A DNA stretch of 64,000 nucleotides from Mesorhizobium sp. B2-3-4 (GCF_006442315.1 NZ_VFVY01000005.1:62001-126000); one strand, 5' to 3'. Positions 45,340-55,472 are shown, counted from the stretch's first letter. A program made the numbers and translations. The notes: generated by a model from the sequence alone, not told the origin.

Positions 45340-46590
45340 TTATCCCCCGTAGACCAGTCCCCGCGGATCGATCTCCGGCTTGCGGCCGGCCACGAGGTCG
45401 GCGAGGAATTTTCCCGAACCGCAGGCCATCGTCCAGCCGACATGGCCATGGCCGGTGTCGAGGTAGAGGTTGCGGTATTTCGCCTGGCCGATGACCGGCA
45501 CCGAATTGGGCATCATCGGCCGCAAGCCGGCCCAGAGCACGGCCTTCTTCTCGTCGAAGGCGCCGGGGAACAGATCCTTGCCGGTCCTGAACATGGTGGC
45601 GAAGTCGCTGGGCTTGTGGGTGCGGTCAAAGCCCGTGAACTCCGCGGTCGATGCCAACCGCAAGCGATTGCCAAGGCGCGAATAGGCCATCAGCTGGTCC
45701 TCGTCGGCGCCACCCATGGTCGGACCCTTGTTCTCGTCTTCCAGGGGGATCGTGGCGGTGTAGCCCTTCACCGGATAGACCGGCAGGTCGATGCCGTAGC
45801 GACGGCCGAGCAGGCCGCTTTCGGGTCCCATGGAGATGACCACCGCGTCGCCGGCGACCGGACCGGCCGAGGTCATGACCGCGCGCACGCGGTCGCCCTC
45901 GATGTCGAGGCCTTCGACCGTGGTGTCGAACAGGAATTTGACGCCGAGCTGTTCGCCCGCATAAGCGGCGAGACTGTCGACGAACAGCCTGGAATCGCCG
46001 GTCTGGTCGATCGGCGAGTAGACGCCGCCGGCGATCTTTTCCTTCACGCCGGCAAGGCCGGGCTCCAGCTCCACCAACCGGTCGCGCCCAACGATCTCGA
46101 TCGGCAGGCCATGCTCGGCCAGATAGCGGTAGTTGTCGGTGCCGGTGTCGAGGCTGTGCTGCGAACGGAAGAAATAGAGGATGCCCTTCTTGCGCTCATC
46201 ATAATGGATGCCGGTGTCGGCCGAGATGGCGTTGATGCATTCACGGGAATAAAGGGCGAGACGCAATTTGACCTGGCTGTTGGCGCGCAGGCGGGCCACC
46301 GTGCACTGGCGCAGGAAGCGCAGGCTCCAGGCAAGGAAATAGGGATCGAAGCGCAGCCGCACCTTGATGCCGAGATCATGATTGTAGAGCCCGCGCAAAA
46401 ACGTCTTGAGCGCCGCCGGCGAGGCCCATGCGGTGGCGTCACCCGGAGACACCAGCCCGGCATTTGACTGGCTGGTGCCCCGTGCCGGCGCAGGGTGGCG
46501 CTCGATCACGGTGACCTCGTGACCGTCAGCAGCCAGATAATAGGCGGCGGCCGTGCCGACGACGCCGGCTCCAAGCACCGTGATCTTCAT
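45340..46590 (-). CDS. dadA: D-amino-acid dehydrogenase, DadA-like
   Basis: The 416-residue flavoprotein starts MKITVLGAGVVGTAAAYYLAADGHEVTVIERHP with the FAD-binding GxGxxG motif and ends in the DadA-typical LYLDTGHGHVGWTMACGSGKFLADLVAGR; VYPVKGYTATIP and GLRPMMPNSVPVIGQ also match. It deaminates D-amino acids at the membrane, with electrons passing to quinone. Start 46590 has gggggat before it. It is the first gene of a two-gene unit with the racemase fusion, in dadAX-like arrangement. Confidence 0.92.
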   Translation of the reverse strand: MKITVLGAGVVGTAAAYYLAADGHEVTVIERHPAPARGTSQSNAGLVSPGDATAWASPAALKTFLRGLYNHDLGIKVRLRFDPYFLAWSLRFLRQCTVARLRANSQVKLRLALYSRECINAISADTGIHYDERKKGILYFFRSQHSLDTGTDNYRYLAEHGLPIEIVGRDRLVELEPGLAGVKEKIAGGVYSPIDQTGDSRLFVDSLAAYAGEQLGVKFLFDTTVEGLDIEGDRVRAVMTSAGPVAGDAVVISMGPESGLLGRRYGIDLPVYPVKGYTATIPLEDENKGPTMGGADEDQLMAYSRLGNRLRLASTAEFTGFDRTHKPSDFATMFRTGKDLFPGAFDEKKAVLWAGLRPMMPNSVPVIGQAKYRNLYLDTGHGHVGWTMACGSGKFLADLVAGRKPEIDPRGLVYGG

Positions 46591-46695
46591 GCCATCCCCC
46601 AAAGCTCCGCGCGGGTCGGCGCCTCGGCACCGTGTCGCGATTGCTTCCATAGCGCGTCGCCGCGCGCCTTGCGAGCCCCAGGGGGAAAGCGCGGA

Positions 46696-47691
46696 TCAGC
46701 CCCGCGCGGAGTTCTTGCCGGTCAGGATGCGCTCCCAGGCCAGCGCGTCGTTGACGATCTGGTCGAGATCGTCGCGCCGCGGGGTCCAGCCGAGTTCAGA
46801 GCGGGCAAGATCGGAATTGGCAACCACCGCGGCTGCGTCGCCGGGACGCCGGTCGCCCATCCTGACGTCGAAATCATGGCCGAAGGCCCGCCGCACGCTG
46901 TCGATGACCTCGAGCACCGAATAGCCGTGGCTGTAGCCGCAATTGGCGACGAGGCTCTGCCCCCCGTCGCGCAGCCGCTGCAGCGCCAGGCGATGCGCGG
47001 CTGCCAGATCGCTGACGTGGATATAGTCGCGCATGCAGGTGCCGTCCGGCGTCGGATAGTCGGTGCCGAAGACCTGCATGAACGGACGCTTGCCGAGCGC
47101 GGTCTCGCAGGCGACCTTGATGAGATGGGTGGCGCCCGGGGTGGACTGGCCTGTGCGACCCTTCGGGTCGGCGCCGGCCACGTTGAAATAGCGTAGCGCC
47201 GTGTAGCGGATGCCGTGCGCAAGGCCCGCGTCGCGCAGCATCCACTCGCTCATCAGCTTGGACAGGCCATAGGGAGATTCCGGCGCCAGGCGGGCGTCCT
47301 CACGCACCGGCTCCAGCCCGGCACCGCCATAGACGGCCGCTGTCGAGGAGAAGATGAAATTCGGTACGCCCTCGCGTACCGCGGTTTCGATCAGGGTGCG
47401 GGTCTTGGAGGTGTTGTTCTCGTAATAGGCAAGCGGGTCGGCGACCGATTCCGGAACCACGATCGAGCCAGCGAAATGGATGATCGCGTCGACCTTGTTT
47501 TCCCGGATGATCGAACCGACCAGGTCCCTGTCGGCGACATCGCCGACGACCAGTTTCGCCTCCGGCGCCACCGCCCATTCGAAGCCGGTGGAAAGCCGGT
47601 CGAGAACGACCACGCTTTCGCCCGCATCCAGCAACTCCCAGACCATATGGCTGCCGATATAACCGGCGCCGCCTGTCACCAAAACCGTCAT
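46696..47691 (-). CDS. galE: UDP-glucose 4-epimerase
   Basis: GalE interconverts UDP-glucose and UDP-galactose with bound NAD. The 331-residue extended SDR has VTGGAGYIGSHMVWELL at the N-terminus, catalytic YGLSKLMSE (Tyr-x3-Lys), SSTAAVYG and RYFNVAGADP. It feeds galactose into exopolysaccharide and LPS. ATG 47691; an earlier in-frame ATG at 47712 is possible. Upstream of dadA on the same strand with a 105-base gap, and divergent from hemA. Confidence 0.96.
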   Translation of the reverse strand: MTVLVTGGAGYIGSHMVWELLDAGESVVVLDRLSTGFEWAVAPEAKLVVGDVADRDLVGSIIRENKVDAIIHFAGSIVVPESVADPLAYYENNTSKTRTLIETAVREGVPNFIFSSTAAVYGGAGLEPVREDARLAPESPYGLSKLMSEWMLRDAGLAHGIRYTALRYFNVAGADPKGRTGQSTPGATHLIKVACETALGKRPFMQVFGTDYPTPDGTCMRDYIHVSDLAAAHRLALQRLRDGGQSLVANCGYSHGYSVLEVIDSVRRAFGHDFDVRMGDRRPGDAAAVVANSDLARSELGWTPRRDDLDQIVNDALAWERILTGKNSARG

Positions 47692-47971
47692 CCCAAGTCC
47701 TCGTTTACCCAAGATTTATCGGAAACTGTCTCAAACACCGCCTTACTGGAAAGCCTGCCGGATGGCCATTAGGACAAGAGGTAACCGTCGTTCACTTGAT
47801 GTGGCATCGTGCCGAAACAAAAGTGATCCACAGAGCGTGTCATGACGTGGGAATAGGCCACGATCCGCCATCGTTAGAAACAGGTCCAGGGCGTGGCATT
47901 TTGACCAAAACGGCCCGGTGGACGACCAATCGGGCAATGATTATGATCCCGCGCAAAATTGGGAAGTCGAC
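47692..47971. other. divergent galE/hemA intergenic region (280 bases)
   Basis: The longest gap in the window. It must hold both promoters. No tRNA, small gene, repeat or perfect operator was recognised. A TTGAT-like string at 47797-47801 is followed by catcg rather than ATCAA, so it is not a proper FNR/FixK box. Confidence 0.5.
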
Positions 47972-49249
47972 ATGAATTACCAGCGGTTCTTCGAAGAAGC
48001 GATCGACCAGCTCCATGCCGAGCGTCGCTACCGCGTCTTCGCCGACCTGGAACGTATCGCGGGCAAGTTTCCGCGCGCCATATGGCGTTCCAACGGCCGC
48101 GCCGAGGAAATCACCGTCTGGTGCTCCAACGACTATCTCGGCATGGGCCAGCACGCCGATGTCATCGCCGCGTTCCAGAACGCGGCCGGCAAGATGGGCT
48201 CGGGCGCCGGCGGCACTCGCAACATCTCCGGCACGTCCAACCCGCTGGTCGAACTCGAGCATGAGCTGGCCGACCTGCATGGCAAGGAAGCGGCACTGGT
48301 CTTCACATCCGGCTTTGTCTCCAACGAGGCCTCGATTTCGACCATCGCGCGGCTTTTGCCCAATTGCCTGATCATCTCGGACGAACTCAACCACGCCTCG
48401 ATGATCGAAGGCGTGCGGCGCTCGGGCGCGGAAAAGAAAATCTTCCGCCACAATGACGTCGCGCATCTGGAAAGCCTGCTGCAGGCGGCCGGACGCGAAC
48501 GCGCCAAGCTGATCGTCTTCGAAAGCGTCTATTCGATGGACGGCGACATCGCGCCGATCAGCGAGATCGTCGAGCTCGCCGAGCGCTACAACGCCATGAC
48601 CTATATCGACGAGGTCCATGCGGTCGGCATGTACGGACCGCGCGGCGGCGGCATCACCGAGCGCGAGGGCCTGGCCGACCGGATCGACATCATCGAAGGC
48701 ACGCTGGCCAAGGCCTTCGGCACGCTGGGCGGCTACATCACCGGGACAAGCGCTGTCATCGACGCGGTGCGCTCCTATGCGCCGGGCTTCATCTTCACCA
48801 CCGCGCTGCCGCCGGCGATCGCGGCCGCGGCCACCACCTCGATCCGCCATCTCAAGCGCTCGCAGGCCGAGCGCGACGCGCAGCAGCAGCAGGCGGCGCG
48901 AACCAAGCAGATCCTGTCGGCCGCCGGCCTGCCGGTGATGGAATCGGCGACCCATATCGTGCCGGTTCTGGTCGGCGATCCTGAACTCTGCAAGATGGCG
49001 AGCGACCGCCTTCTCGGCGTGCACGGCATCTATATCCAGCCGATCAACTACCCGACGGTGCCGCGCGGCACGGAGCGGCTGCGCATCACGCCGACGCCGT
49101 TCCATACCGACGCGCTGATCGCCGGCCTGCAGGATGCGCTGGTCGAAACCTGGGATGCGCTCGGCATTCCCTACGGCTCCGCGGGGCGACCTGCCGTGGC
49201 CAAGAGCGATCGGATCGTGCCTCTGCTGGTGCCCAAGTCAGGCGGCTGA
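47972..49249 (+). CDS. hemA: 5-aminolevulinate synthase
   Basis: HemA condenses glycine and succinyl-CoA to 5-aminolevulinate (Shemin pathway), the first step of haem synthesis in Alphaproteobacteria. The 425-residue PLP enzyme has [50 protein letters not shown] and the PLP lysine K247 in [16 protein letters not shown] 47972 ([10 protein letters not shown]) matches the family start; the frame stays open 18 codons upstream. Followed by a structured inverted repeat. Confidence 0.98.
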   Translation: MNYQRFFEEAIDQLHAERRYRVFADLERIAGKFPRAIWRSNGRAEEITVWCSNDYLGMGQHADVIAAFQNAAGKMGSGAGGTRNISGTSNPLVELEHELADLHGKEAALVFTSGFVSNEASISTIARLLPNCLIISDELNHASMIEGVRRSGAEKKIFRHNDVAHLESLLQAAGRERAKLIVFESVYSMDGDIAPISEIVELAERYNAMTYIDEVHAVGMYGPRGGGITEREGLADRIDIIEGTLAKAFGTLGGYITGTSAVIDAVRSYAPGFIFTTALPPAIAAAATTSIRHLKRSQAERDAQQQQAARTKQILSAAGLPVMESATHIVPVLVGDPELCKMASDRLLGVHGIYIQPINYPTVPRGTERLRITPTPFHTDALIAGLQDALVETWDALGIPYGSAGRPAVAKSDRIVPLLVPKSGG

Positions 49250-49370
49250 AGCCCGTTTCAACGTCTACGCCTACGGCTACCGGTGCTCACGGACCTGAAT
49301 GTCCGCTGCGCTCCGGTTTTCGAAACCTACGCCAGCTGACGCGCCGGAGCGACTTTTCAATTCGGGCTTC
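49248..49370. repeat. nested inverted repeat between convergent hemA and aminotransferase genes
   Basis: GAAGCCCG at 49248-49255 (starting within the hemA stop) pairs with CGGGCTTC at 49363-49370. Inside, CGCTCCGG at 49309-49316 pairs with CCGGAGCG at 49344-49351. The 123-base unit could fold as one long two-part hairpin and end both transcripts. Its ACGCCTACGG (49267-49276) has a complementary counterpart at 56263-56272. It may be a diverged intergenic repeat. Confidence 0.5.
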
Positions 49371-49379
49371 GTCAGCGCC

Positions 49380-50546
49380 TCAGATATCCCTCATCCATTT
49401 CGCCAGCCGGTTTGCCGCTTCCTCGAGCTGGTCGAGGCGGCGGTGGAAGCACAGCCGCAGGAACGCTTCGCCGCCGGGGCCGAAGGCGGTGCCGGGTGCC
49501 AGGCCGACATTGGCTTTGTCGACAATGTCGAAGGCGGCGCTGCGTGAATCGGTGATGCCGTCGACCGTGAAGAACAGGTAAAACGCGCCTTGCGGGACGG
49601 TGAAGCGCGCCTTGCCGGTTTCGCCGAGAATGCCGCAGACCAGGTCACGGGCTTTCCTCGCCCGCTCCACCTGTTCGGCGACGAAGGCGTCGCCCTCGTC
49701 GAGCGCCGCGACCGCGCCGCGCTGCATGAACTGGGCGACGCCCGAGTTCGAATACTGGATCAGGTTCTCGAACACCTGCTGCAGGCTTGGATGCGTCTTG
49801 ACCCAGCCGACGCGCCAGCCGGTCATGGCCCAGTTCTTGGAAAAGGAATTGACGAACAGGATGCGGTCCTCAGGCTCGGCTATGTCGAGGAAGGACGGCG
49901 CGCGGCCATGACCATAGTGAAACAGCGAATAGATCTCGTCGGCGATGATCCAAAGGTTTTTCGCACGCGCGAGATCGAGGATCGCCCGCAAGGTCTCGTG
50001 ATCGGCGGTCCAGCCGGTCGGATTGGACGGCGTGTTGATGAACAGCGCCTTGGTGCGCGGCGTGACCGCCGCCGCGATCTTCTCCACGTCGCATGACCAG
50101 CCATTTCCGGAATGGTCGAGCGTGACCGCCACCGGCACGGCGCCCGCGATGGCGGCGGCGGCGTCGAAATTCGGCCAGGCCGGCGACAGGTAGATCACTT
50201 CGTCGCCTGCTCCCGCAAGCGCATCGAGCGCCAGCTGGATGGCATGCATGCCGGAGCCGGTGACGATGAACTGCTCCTCGGGGAAGGTCTTGCCGAAATG
50301 CCTGGCGTAGTAGCGCGCCAGTGCTTGCCTGAGATCGGGAATGCCCCGCTGCCAGGTGTAGAACGTCTCGCCGCCGGCCAGCGCCTTCGACGCGGCATCG
50401 GTGATGAAGGACGGCGTCGGCAGGTCGCCCTCGCCGGCCCACAGCGGGATCAGGCCTTCGCGCAACCTGCCGTAATTGACGACGGCGACGATGCCGCTTT
50501 CAGGCGCGGCCAGGGCCTCGGGGCGCAGGGTCTGGATCAAGGTCAT
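49380..50546 (-). CDS. class I/II PLP-dependent aminotransferase
   Basis: The 388-residue protein is a fold-type I aminotransferase. The PLP lysine is in SFSKNWAMTGWRVGW; NTPSNPTGW and DEIYSLFHYG supply Asn, Asp and Tyr cofactor contacts; the C-terminal FLRLCFHRR holds the substrate arginine. The substrate is not clear; aspartate/tyrosine/aromatic and keto-methylthiobutyrate classes are close. It converges with hemA and is followed on the opposite side by the mscL terminator. Confidence 0.9.
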   Translation of the reverse strand: MTLIQTLRPEALAAPESGIVAVVNYGRLREGLIPLWAGEGDLPTPSFITDAASKALAGGETFYTWQRGIPDLRQALARYYARHFGKTFPEEQFIVTGSGMHAIQLALDALAGAGDEVIYLSPAWPNFDAAAAIAGAVPVAVTLDHSGNGWSCDVEKIAAAVTPRTKALFINTPSNPTGWTADHETLRAILDLARAKNLWIIADEIYSLFHYGHGRAPSFLDIAEPEDRILFVNSFSKNWAMTGWRVGWVKTHPSLQQVFENLIQYSNSGVAQFMQRGAVAALDEGDAFVAEQVERARKARDLVCGILGETGKARFTVPQGAFYLFFTVDGITDSRSAAFDIVDKANVGLAPGTAFGPGGEAFLRLCFHRRLDQLEEAANRLAKWMRDI

Positions 50547-50603
50547 TGGGCAGGTCCGTTGTCTCGGGCGGTCTCAAGCGCTGCTTACCAGATACGAAAA
50601 CAG

Positions 50604-50633
50604 AAAACCCCGGCCGCGAACGACCGGGGTTTT
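50604..50633 (-). terminator. Rho-independent terminator of mscL
   Basis: AAAACCCCGG (50604-50613) and CCGGGGTTTT (50624-50633) form a perfect inverted repeat with a 10-base loop. On the minus strand it gives a GC-rich stem flanked by A and ending in TTTT, 22 bases after the mscL stop. The symmetry also lets it stop transcripts entering from the other side. Confidence 0.85.
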
Positions 50634-50655
50634 GGTCCAGAAGAGCCGTATCCGT

Positions 50656-51078
50656 CTATCGCCTGGCCAGCAGATCGCGGATTTCGGTGAGCAACGCAAC
50701 GTCAGCGGGGGGCGGCGCGGCTGCAGGCGCGGGCTTTTCTTTTTCCAGGCGCCTGCGCATGTTGTTCACGGCCTTGACCATGAGGAAGATGATGAAGGCG
50801 AGGATGAGGAAGTTCAGCACCACGGTGATGAAGCTGCCGTAGGCAAAGACGGCACCCTGCTTCTTGGCGTCGGCCAGGGAAGTGGCTGTTACCGCAGCGG
50901 ACAATCCGAAGAAATAATTGTTGAAGTCCAAGCCGCCGAAGATCGCTCCGACGATCGGCATGATGATGTCGTTGACCAGGGAATCGACAATCTTGCCGAA
51001 GGCAGCGCCGATGATGACGCCGACGGCCAAGTCCATCACATTGCCCTTGGAAATGAATTCCTGGAATTCTTTCAGCAT
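50656..51078 (-). CDS. mscL: large-conductance mechanosensitive channel
   Basis: The 140-residue protein is MscL: the N-terminal [31 protein letters not shown] gives the amphipathic helix and pore-forming TM1, and [28 protein letters not shown] gives TM2. A Pro/Ala-rich linker ([16 protein letters not shown]) precedes the C-terminal helix bundle. It opens at high membrane tension to release solutes on osmotic downshift. ATG 51078 matches the family start; a stretch upstream stays open but is not conserved. Confidence 0.97.
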   Translation of the reverse strand: MLKEFQEFISKGNVMDLAVGVIIGAAFGKIVDSLVNDIIMPIVGAIFGGLDFNNYFFGLSAAVTATSLADAKKQGAVFAYGSFITVVLNFLILAFIIFLMVKAVNNMRRRLEKEKPAPAAAPPPADVALLTEIRDLLARR

Positions 51079-51331
51079 TTCGACCCTCCTTGTCATGGCG
51101 GGCCGCGCTGCCGCTTCCACCTCTCCGGCATCGGCCCGCGGACACCATAACAAAAACCTCAAGTTGCAACATGGGCAAAAAGGAGAAAACAACCGGTTTC
51201 GCCTTACCTTGCGTTACCCCTTAGAAATCAGATGCTTCATGCGCCCAAAGCCGTGATGGACTCAGGTGCCAAGCTGTGATTGCGTCTGACCTTGGCCGGA
51301 TGAAAATCGGCGCAGGGAGGATCTTGCCGGC

Positions 51332-54300
51332 GTGCAGGGCTTGTTCATCGTCTTCATCGCGATCGCCTATGTGACGCTGCTGTTCGCCATCGCCAGCCTG
51401 GGCGACCGCCGCTCGGCGACTTCCGGGCCCGGCCGGGCGCGACCTTTCATCTATGCGCTCAGCCTTGCCATCTACTGCACATCCTGGACCTTCTTCGGGT
51501 CCGTCGGCCTTTCCTCGGAACGCGGCCTCGAATTCCTCGGCATCTATACCGGGCCGGTGCTGGTGTTCGTGTTCGGCTTTCCGCTGCTCAACCGCATCGT
51601 GCGGCTGGCCAAGACCGAGAAGATCACTTCGGTCGCCGATTTCCTCGGCGCACGCTACGGCAAGAGCTTCACCGTGGCGGCCATCGCCACGCTGATCGCC
51701 ACCATCGGCGCCGTGCCCTATATCGCGCTGCAATTGAAGGCGATCTCCGGCTCGGTCAGCCTGATGGTCGAGCATTATACGGGTTCGCCGCCGTCCTTCG
51801 ATCCGTTCGTCAGCGACATCTCGCTGGTCGTCGCCATGTTGCTCGCGCTGTTTGCGGTCCTGTTCGGCACACGCCATGCCGACGCAACCGAACACCAGGA
51901 CGGGCTGGTGCTGGCGGTGGCGGTCGAGACCGTGGTCAAGCTTGCCGCCTTCCTGGCCATCGGGCTGATGGTCACCTTCCTGATCTTCGGCGGTCCCGGC
52001 GACATGTTCGACCGGCTGGCCGAAAATGGCCAGGTGCGACAGGCGATGGGTTATTCGACGTCGCTCGCCACCTGGCTGGTGCTGACGTGCCTGAGCGGCT
52101 TCGCCATCATCCTCCTGCCGCGGCAATTCTACGTCACCATCGTCGAGAACCGCAGCGAGGCCGAACTGCGCACCGCGACATGGGTGTTCCCGCTCTACCT
52201 CGTGGCGATCAACCTGTTCGTGCTGCCGATCGCCTTTGCCGGCCTGACGCTGGTCGGCACAAAAACCAGCAGTGACCTTTACGTGCTGTCGCTGCCTCTG
52301 TTCAACGGCCACGATTTCCTGGCCATGGCCGCCTTTATCGGGGGCCTGTCTGCGGCAACCGCCATGGTCATCGTCGAGAGCGTGGCGCTATCGATCATGA
52401 TCTCCAATGACCTGATCATCCCGCTGTTCGTGCGCCGGCTTTTGCGAACGACCACCTCCGAGAACGCGGATTGGTCGGCGCTCATCTTGAATGTGCGGCG
52501 TGGGGCGATTTTCATCCTGCTCTTCATCGCCTTTCTCTACTACCGCGAGAGCACCAACAGCGCCCGGCTGTCCTCGATCGGCCTGATGTCCTTCGCCGCT
52601 ATCGCGCAATTCGCCCCGGCCCTGATCGGCGGCCTGATCTGGCGCGGCGCCAACGGCCGCGGGGCGGCGCTCGGCATGGTCGCCGGCGTCCTGGTCTGGG
52701 GCTACACGCTGCTGGTGCCATCGCTTGTCCCGCCCGATACCGGCATCATCGTGCACGGGCTGTTCGGCTTCGAGGCGTTGCGGCCGCAGGCCCTGTTCGG
52801 GACCGTCGCCGAACCGCTGAACCACGGCGTGCTGTGGAGCCTGTCGATCAACACGCTGTTCTTCATTTTCGGATCGCTGTCGCGCGCGTCGGTGCCGCTT
52901 GAACGCATCCAGGCATCGATCTTCGTGCCGCGCGAAGCCGGCCCGATGCCGAGCCTGCGCCGCTTCCGCACCGCCATCACCGTCAACGACCTCAAGGACA
53001 CGATCGCCCGCTATCTCGGTGTCGAGCGCACCGAACGGTCCTTTCAATCGTTCGAGAAAAGCAACGGCACCTCGCTGCACGGCAATGAGCAGGCGAGCAT
53101 GGACGTCATCCGCTTTTCCGAGCAGCTTTTGGCGAGCGCCGTCGGCTCCTCCTCGGCGCGGCTCATCCTGTCGCTGCTGTTTCGCCGCCACGACCGCGAA
53201 TCGCGCGATGCCTTCCGCCTGCTCGACGACGCCACGGAAGCGCTGCAGCACAATCGCGACCTGCTGCAGATCGCCCTCGACCAGATGGAGCAAGGAATCA
53301 CTGTCTTCGATCGCGATTTCCGGCTGATTTGCTGGAACCGGCAATACCGGGCGCTGTTCGACCTGCCCGACGAGATGGGCCAGGTCGGCGTTTCACTCGA
53401 CCAGATCCTTCGCCATCTCGCCGAGCGCGGCGACATTCCCGCCGACCAGCGCGTGACGATGCTCAACCGGCTGACCAGCTTCGTCAGCCCCTGGCAGATG
53501 GAGCTGAAGACCAGCGGCCGCATCCTGGAATTGCGCTCCAACCCGATGCCGGACGGCGGCATCGTCGCCACCTATGCCGACATATCGGGCCGTGTCGAAC
53601 AAGACCTGGCGCTGAAGCGCGCCAATGAATCGCTGGAGCAGCGCGTCAAGACGCGCACCATCGAGCTCACCCGGGTCAACGAGGAACTGGCGCAGGCGCA
53701 GATGCTTGCCGAGGAGGCCAACCTCGGCAAGACACGCTTCCTTGCCGCCGCCGGTCACGACATCCTGCAGCCCCTGAATGCCGCCCGGCTCTATTGTTCC
53801 TCACTGATCGAGAAGGCCGGCAAGGGTGCGGCCGGCAAGGCTGCCGTCAACATCGAATCCTCGCTGGAATCGGTCGAGACCATACTGGGTGCCGTGCTCG
53901 ACATCTCGCGCCTCGACGCCGGCGCCATGAAACCCGACGACACCGCCTTCAACCTCGACGGGCTGCTCAGCCAGATCGGCAATGATTTCCAGCCGATGGC
54001 GGCCGCAAAGCAGCTCGAACTGACCATTGTCGCCTCTTCGCTGGCCGTGACGACGGACCGCAATCTGTTGCGCCGCCTGATCCAGAACCTGGTTTCCAAC
54101 GCCATCAAATACACCCGCCGGGGCCGCATCCTCGTCGGCGTGCGGCGCCGGGGCGAACTGGCGGAGATCCAGGTCATAGACACCGGCATCGGCATCGCCG
54201 GCGACAAGCTGTACACCGTCTTCCACGAGTTCACCCGACTGGACGAAGGCGCGCGCGAAGCCGAGGGGCTGGGTCTCGGCCTTTCCATCGTCGATCGCAT

Positions 54301-54820
54301 CGCCAGGGTGCTGCGGCTCGAGATCCGCATCTTCTCCAACCCTGGCAAGGGCACGCGTTTTTCCGTCATCCTGCCGGTGGCGACCGCGCAGGAGCCGCGG
54401 CCCGAGGTCGAGACCAGGGCGCCGGCCCGCGCGTCTGCTTCGCTGTCGGGACTGCATGTGCTGTGCATCGACAACGACGCGCGTATCCTCGAAGGCATGC
54501 GACTGCTGCTCGAAGGCTGGGGCTGCAAAGTCGCGACCGCGGCCGGATCGCGTGATCTGGATCGGACCATGATCGGCCGTCCGGACATCGTGCTTGCCGA
54601 CTATCATCTCGACCGCGAGACCGGTCTCGACATCATCGTCGGGCTGCGAGCGACCCATGGCGAGGACCTGCCGGCCGTGCTGGTCACGGCCGACCGCTCC
54701 AACGAGGTGCGCGCGGCGGCGGCGGGTCTCGATATCCCGATGATCAACAAGCCGTTGAAGCCGGCGGTGTTGCGTTCGATGATGGCCAGGTTCAGGCCGA
54801 TGGCGCGGGCGGCGGAGTGA
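51332..54820 (+). CDS. hybrid sensor kinase with sodium:solute symporter-like N-terminus (CbrA/CrbS-like)
   Basis: The 1162-residue protein starts at GTG 51332, preceded by cagggagga. Residues about 1-490 are a 13-helix SSS/PutP-type membrane domain; about 630-770 hold a PAS-like section (FDRDFRLICWNRQYRALFDL) and a coiled coil. The kinase has H809 in AAAGHDILQPLNAARL, an N-box NLVSNAIKY and G-boxes DTGIGIAGD and EGLGLGLSI. The C-terminal REC domain has phosphoacceptor D1090 in VLADYHLDRETG. The design matches CrbS/CbrA-type sensors that respond to acetate or carbon/nitrogen status. A LuxR-type response regulator lies at 60168-60827. The 3' end overlaps the convergent TetR gene by 29 bases. 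Confidence 0.93.
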   Translation: MQGLFIVFIAIAYVTLLFAIASLGDRRSATSGPGRARPFIYALSLAIYCTSWTFFGSVGLSSERGLEFLGIYTGPVLVFVFGFPLLNRIVRLAKTEKITSVADFLGARYGKSFTVAAIATLIATIGAVPYIALQLKAISGSVSLMVEHYTGSPPSFDPFVSDISLVVAMLLALFAVLFGTRHADATEHQDGLVLAVAVETVVKLAAFLAIGLMVTFLIFGGPGDMFDRLAENGQVRQAMGYSTSLATWLVLTCLSGFAIILLPRQFYVTIVENRSEAELRTATWVFPLYLVAINLFVLPIAFAGLTLVGTKTSSDLYVLSLPLFNGHDFLAMAAFIGGLSAATAMVIVESVALSIMISNDLIIPLFVRRLLRTTTSENADWSALILNVRRGAIFILLFIAFLYYRESTNSARLSSIGLMSFAAIAQFAPALIGGLIWRGANGRGAALGMVAGVLVWGYTLLVPSLVPPDTGIIVHGLFGFEALRPQALFGTVAEPLNHGVLWSLSINTLFFIFGSLSRASVPLERIQASIFVPREAGPMPSLRRFRTAITVNDLKDTIARYLGVERTERSFQSFEKSNGTSLHGNEQASMDVIRFSEQLLASAVGSSSARLILSLLFRRHDRESRDAFRLLDDATEALQHNRDLLQIALDQMEQGITVFDRDFRLICWNRQYRALFDLPDEMGQVGVSLDQILRHLAERGDIPADQRVTMLNRLTSFVSPWQMELKTSGRILELRSNPMPDGGIVATYADISGRVEQDLALKRANESLEQRVKTRTIELTRVNEELAQAQMLAEEANLGKTRFLAAAGHDILQPLNAARLYCSSLIEKAGKGAAGKAAVNIESSLESVETILGAVLDISRLDAGAMKPDDTAFNLDGLLSQIGNDFQPMAAAKQLELTIVASSLAVTTDRNLLRRLIQNLVSNAIKYTRRGRILVGVRRRGELAEIQVIDTGIGIAGDKLYTVFHEFTRLDEGAREAEGLGLGLSIVDRIARVLRLEIRIFSNPGKGTRFSVILPVATAQEPRPEVETRAPARASASLSGLHVLCIDNDARILEGMRLLLEGWGCKVATAAGSRDLDRTMIGRPDIVLADYHLDRETGLDIIVGLRATHGEDLPAVLVTADRSNEVRAAAAGLDIPMINKPLKPAVLRSMMARFRPMARAAE

Positions 54821-55472
54821 TATCGAAACGCGCGGGCAAGGCCTGGTGCCCCAGGCTTGCGAGGTAGGCGCAGAACATGTCGGCCATCGCATCGGCATAG
54901 GCCTCGATCTCCGCGTCGGTGCGGGGGCTGCCCGAGAAATCCTTTCCTGCCGCACTCAGCGTCGTCATCATCAGATCACCGGCCAGGTCGCGGACCGCCT
55001 GGGTGGCTCCCGGCAACGCGTCGCCCAGAAAAGCCCGGACCGTGCGCTCGCCCGACGCCCTGGCCTCGTGGGCTTCCGGCGCGTCGCGGTAAAGCGGTGC
55101 GGCATCATTGAGCGCCACACGCACGGCCGCCTCTTCGCATTCGGAGCGGATGAAGGTGTGAACCAGCCTGCGCAACCGGTCGAGCGGCGGCTGCCTGCCG
55201 TCCTCGAGTATGGTGCGCAGCAGGCCGCCGGTCTGCCGCCATTCATCGCTCTGCAAACGGAACAGCAAAGCCGCCTTGTTGGGGAAATACTGGTAGAGCG
55301 AGCCGACGCTCACGCCTGCCTTTTCGGCCACGCGCGTGGTGGTGAAACGCCGCGCGCCTTCAGTCGCCAGAACCTGAACAGCCGCCTCCAAAATCGCCGC
55401 GACGAGTTCCGTGGCGCGCGCCTGTTTGGGCTTTTTTCGCGTGGAAATCGAGGGACTTGGCTGTTGAACCAT
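54792..55472 (-). CDS. TetR-family repressor
   Basis: The 226-residue protein has a TetR HTH at residues about 20-65 (ATELVAAILEAAVQVLATEGARRFTTTRVAEKAGVSVGSLYQYFPNKAALL) and a helical ligand-binding domain. It is divergent from the O-methyltransferase gene, with a 94-base gap, and probably represses it and perhaps itself. Its C-terminal end overlaps the convergent sensor kinase by 29 bases. Start 55472 (MVQQPSPS) is the first conserved position. The ligand is unknown. Confidence 0.88.
   Translation of the reverse strand: MVQQPSPSISTRKKPKQARATELVAAILEAAVQVLATEGARRFTTTRVAEKAGVSVGSLYQYFPNKAALLFRLQSDEWRQTGGLLRTILEDGRQPPLDRLRRLVHTFIRSECEEAAVRVALNDAAPLYRDAPEAHEARASGERTVRAFLGDALPGATQAVRDLAGDLMMTTLSAAGKDFSGSPRTDAEIEAYADAMADMFCAYLASLGHQALPARFDITPPPAPSA

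Noticed and set aside
47790..47812. FNR/FixK-like box before hemA (TTGATgtggcatcg)
   Set aside because: The second half is catcg, not ATCAA, so the symmetry fails.
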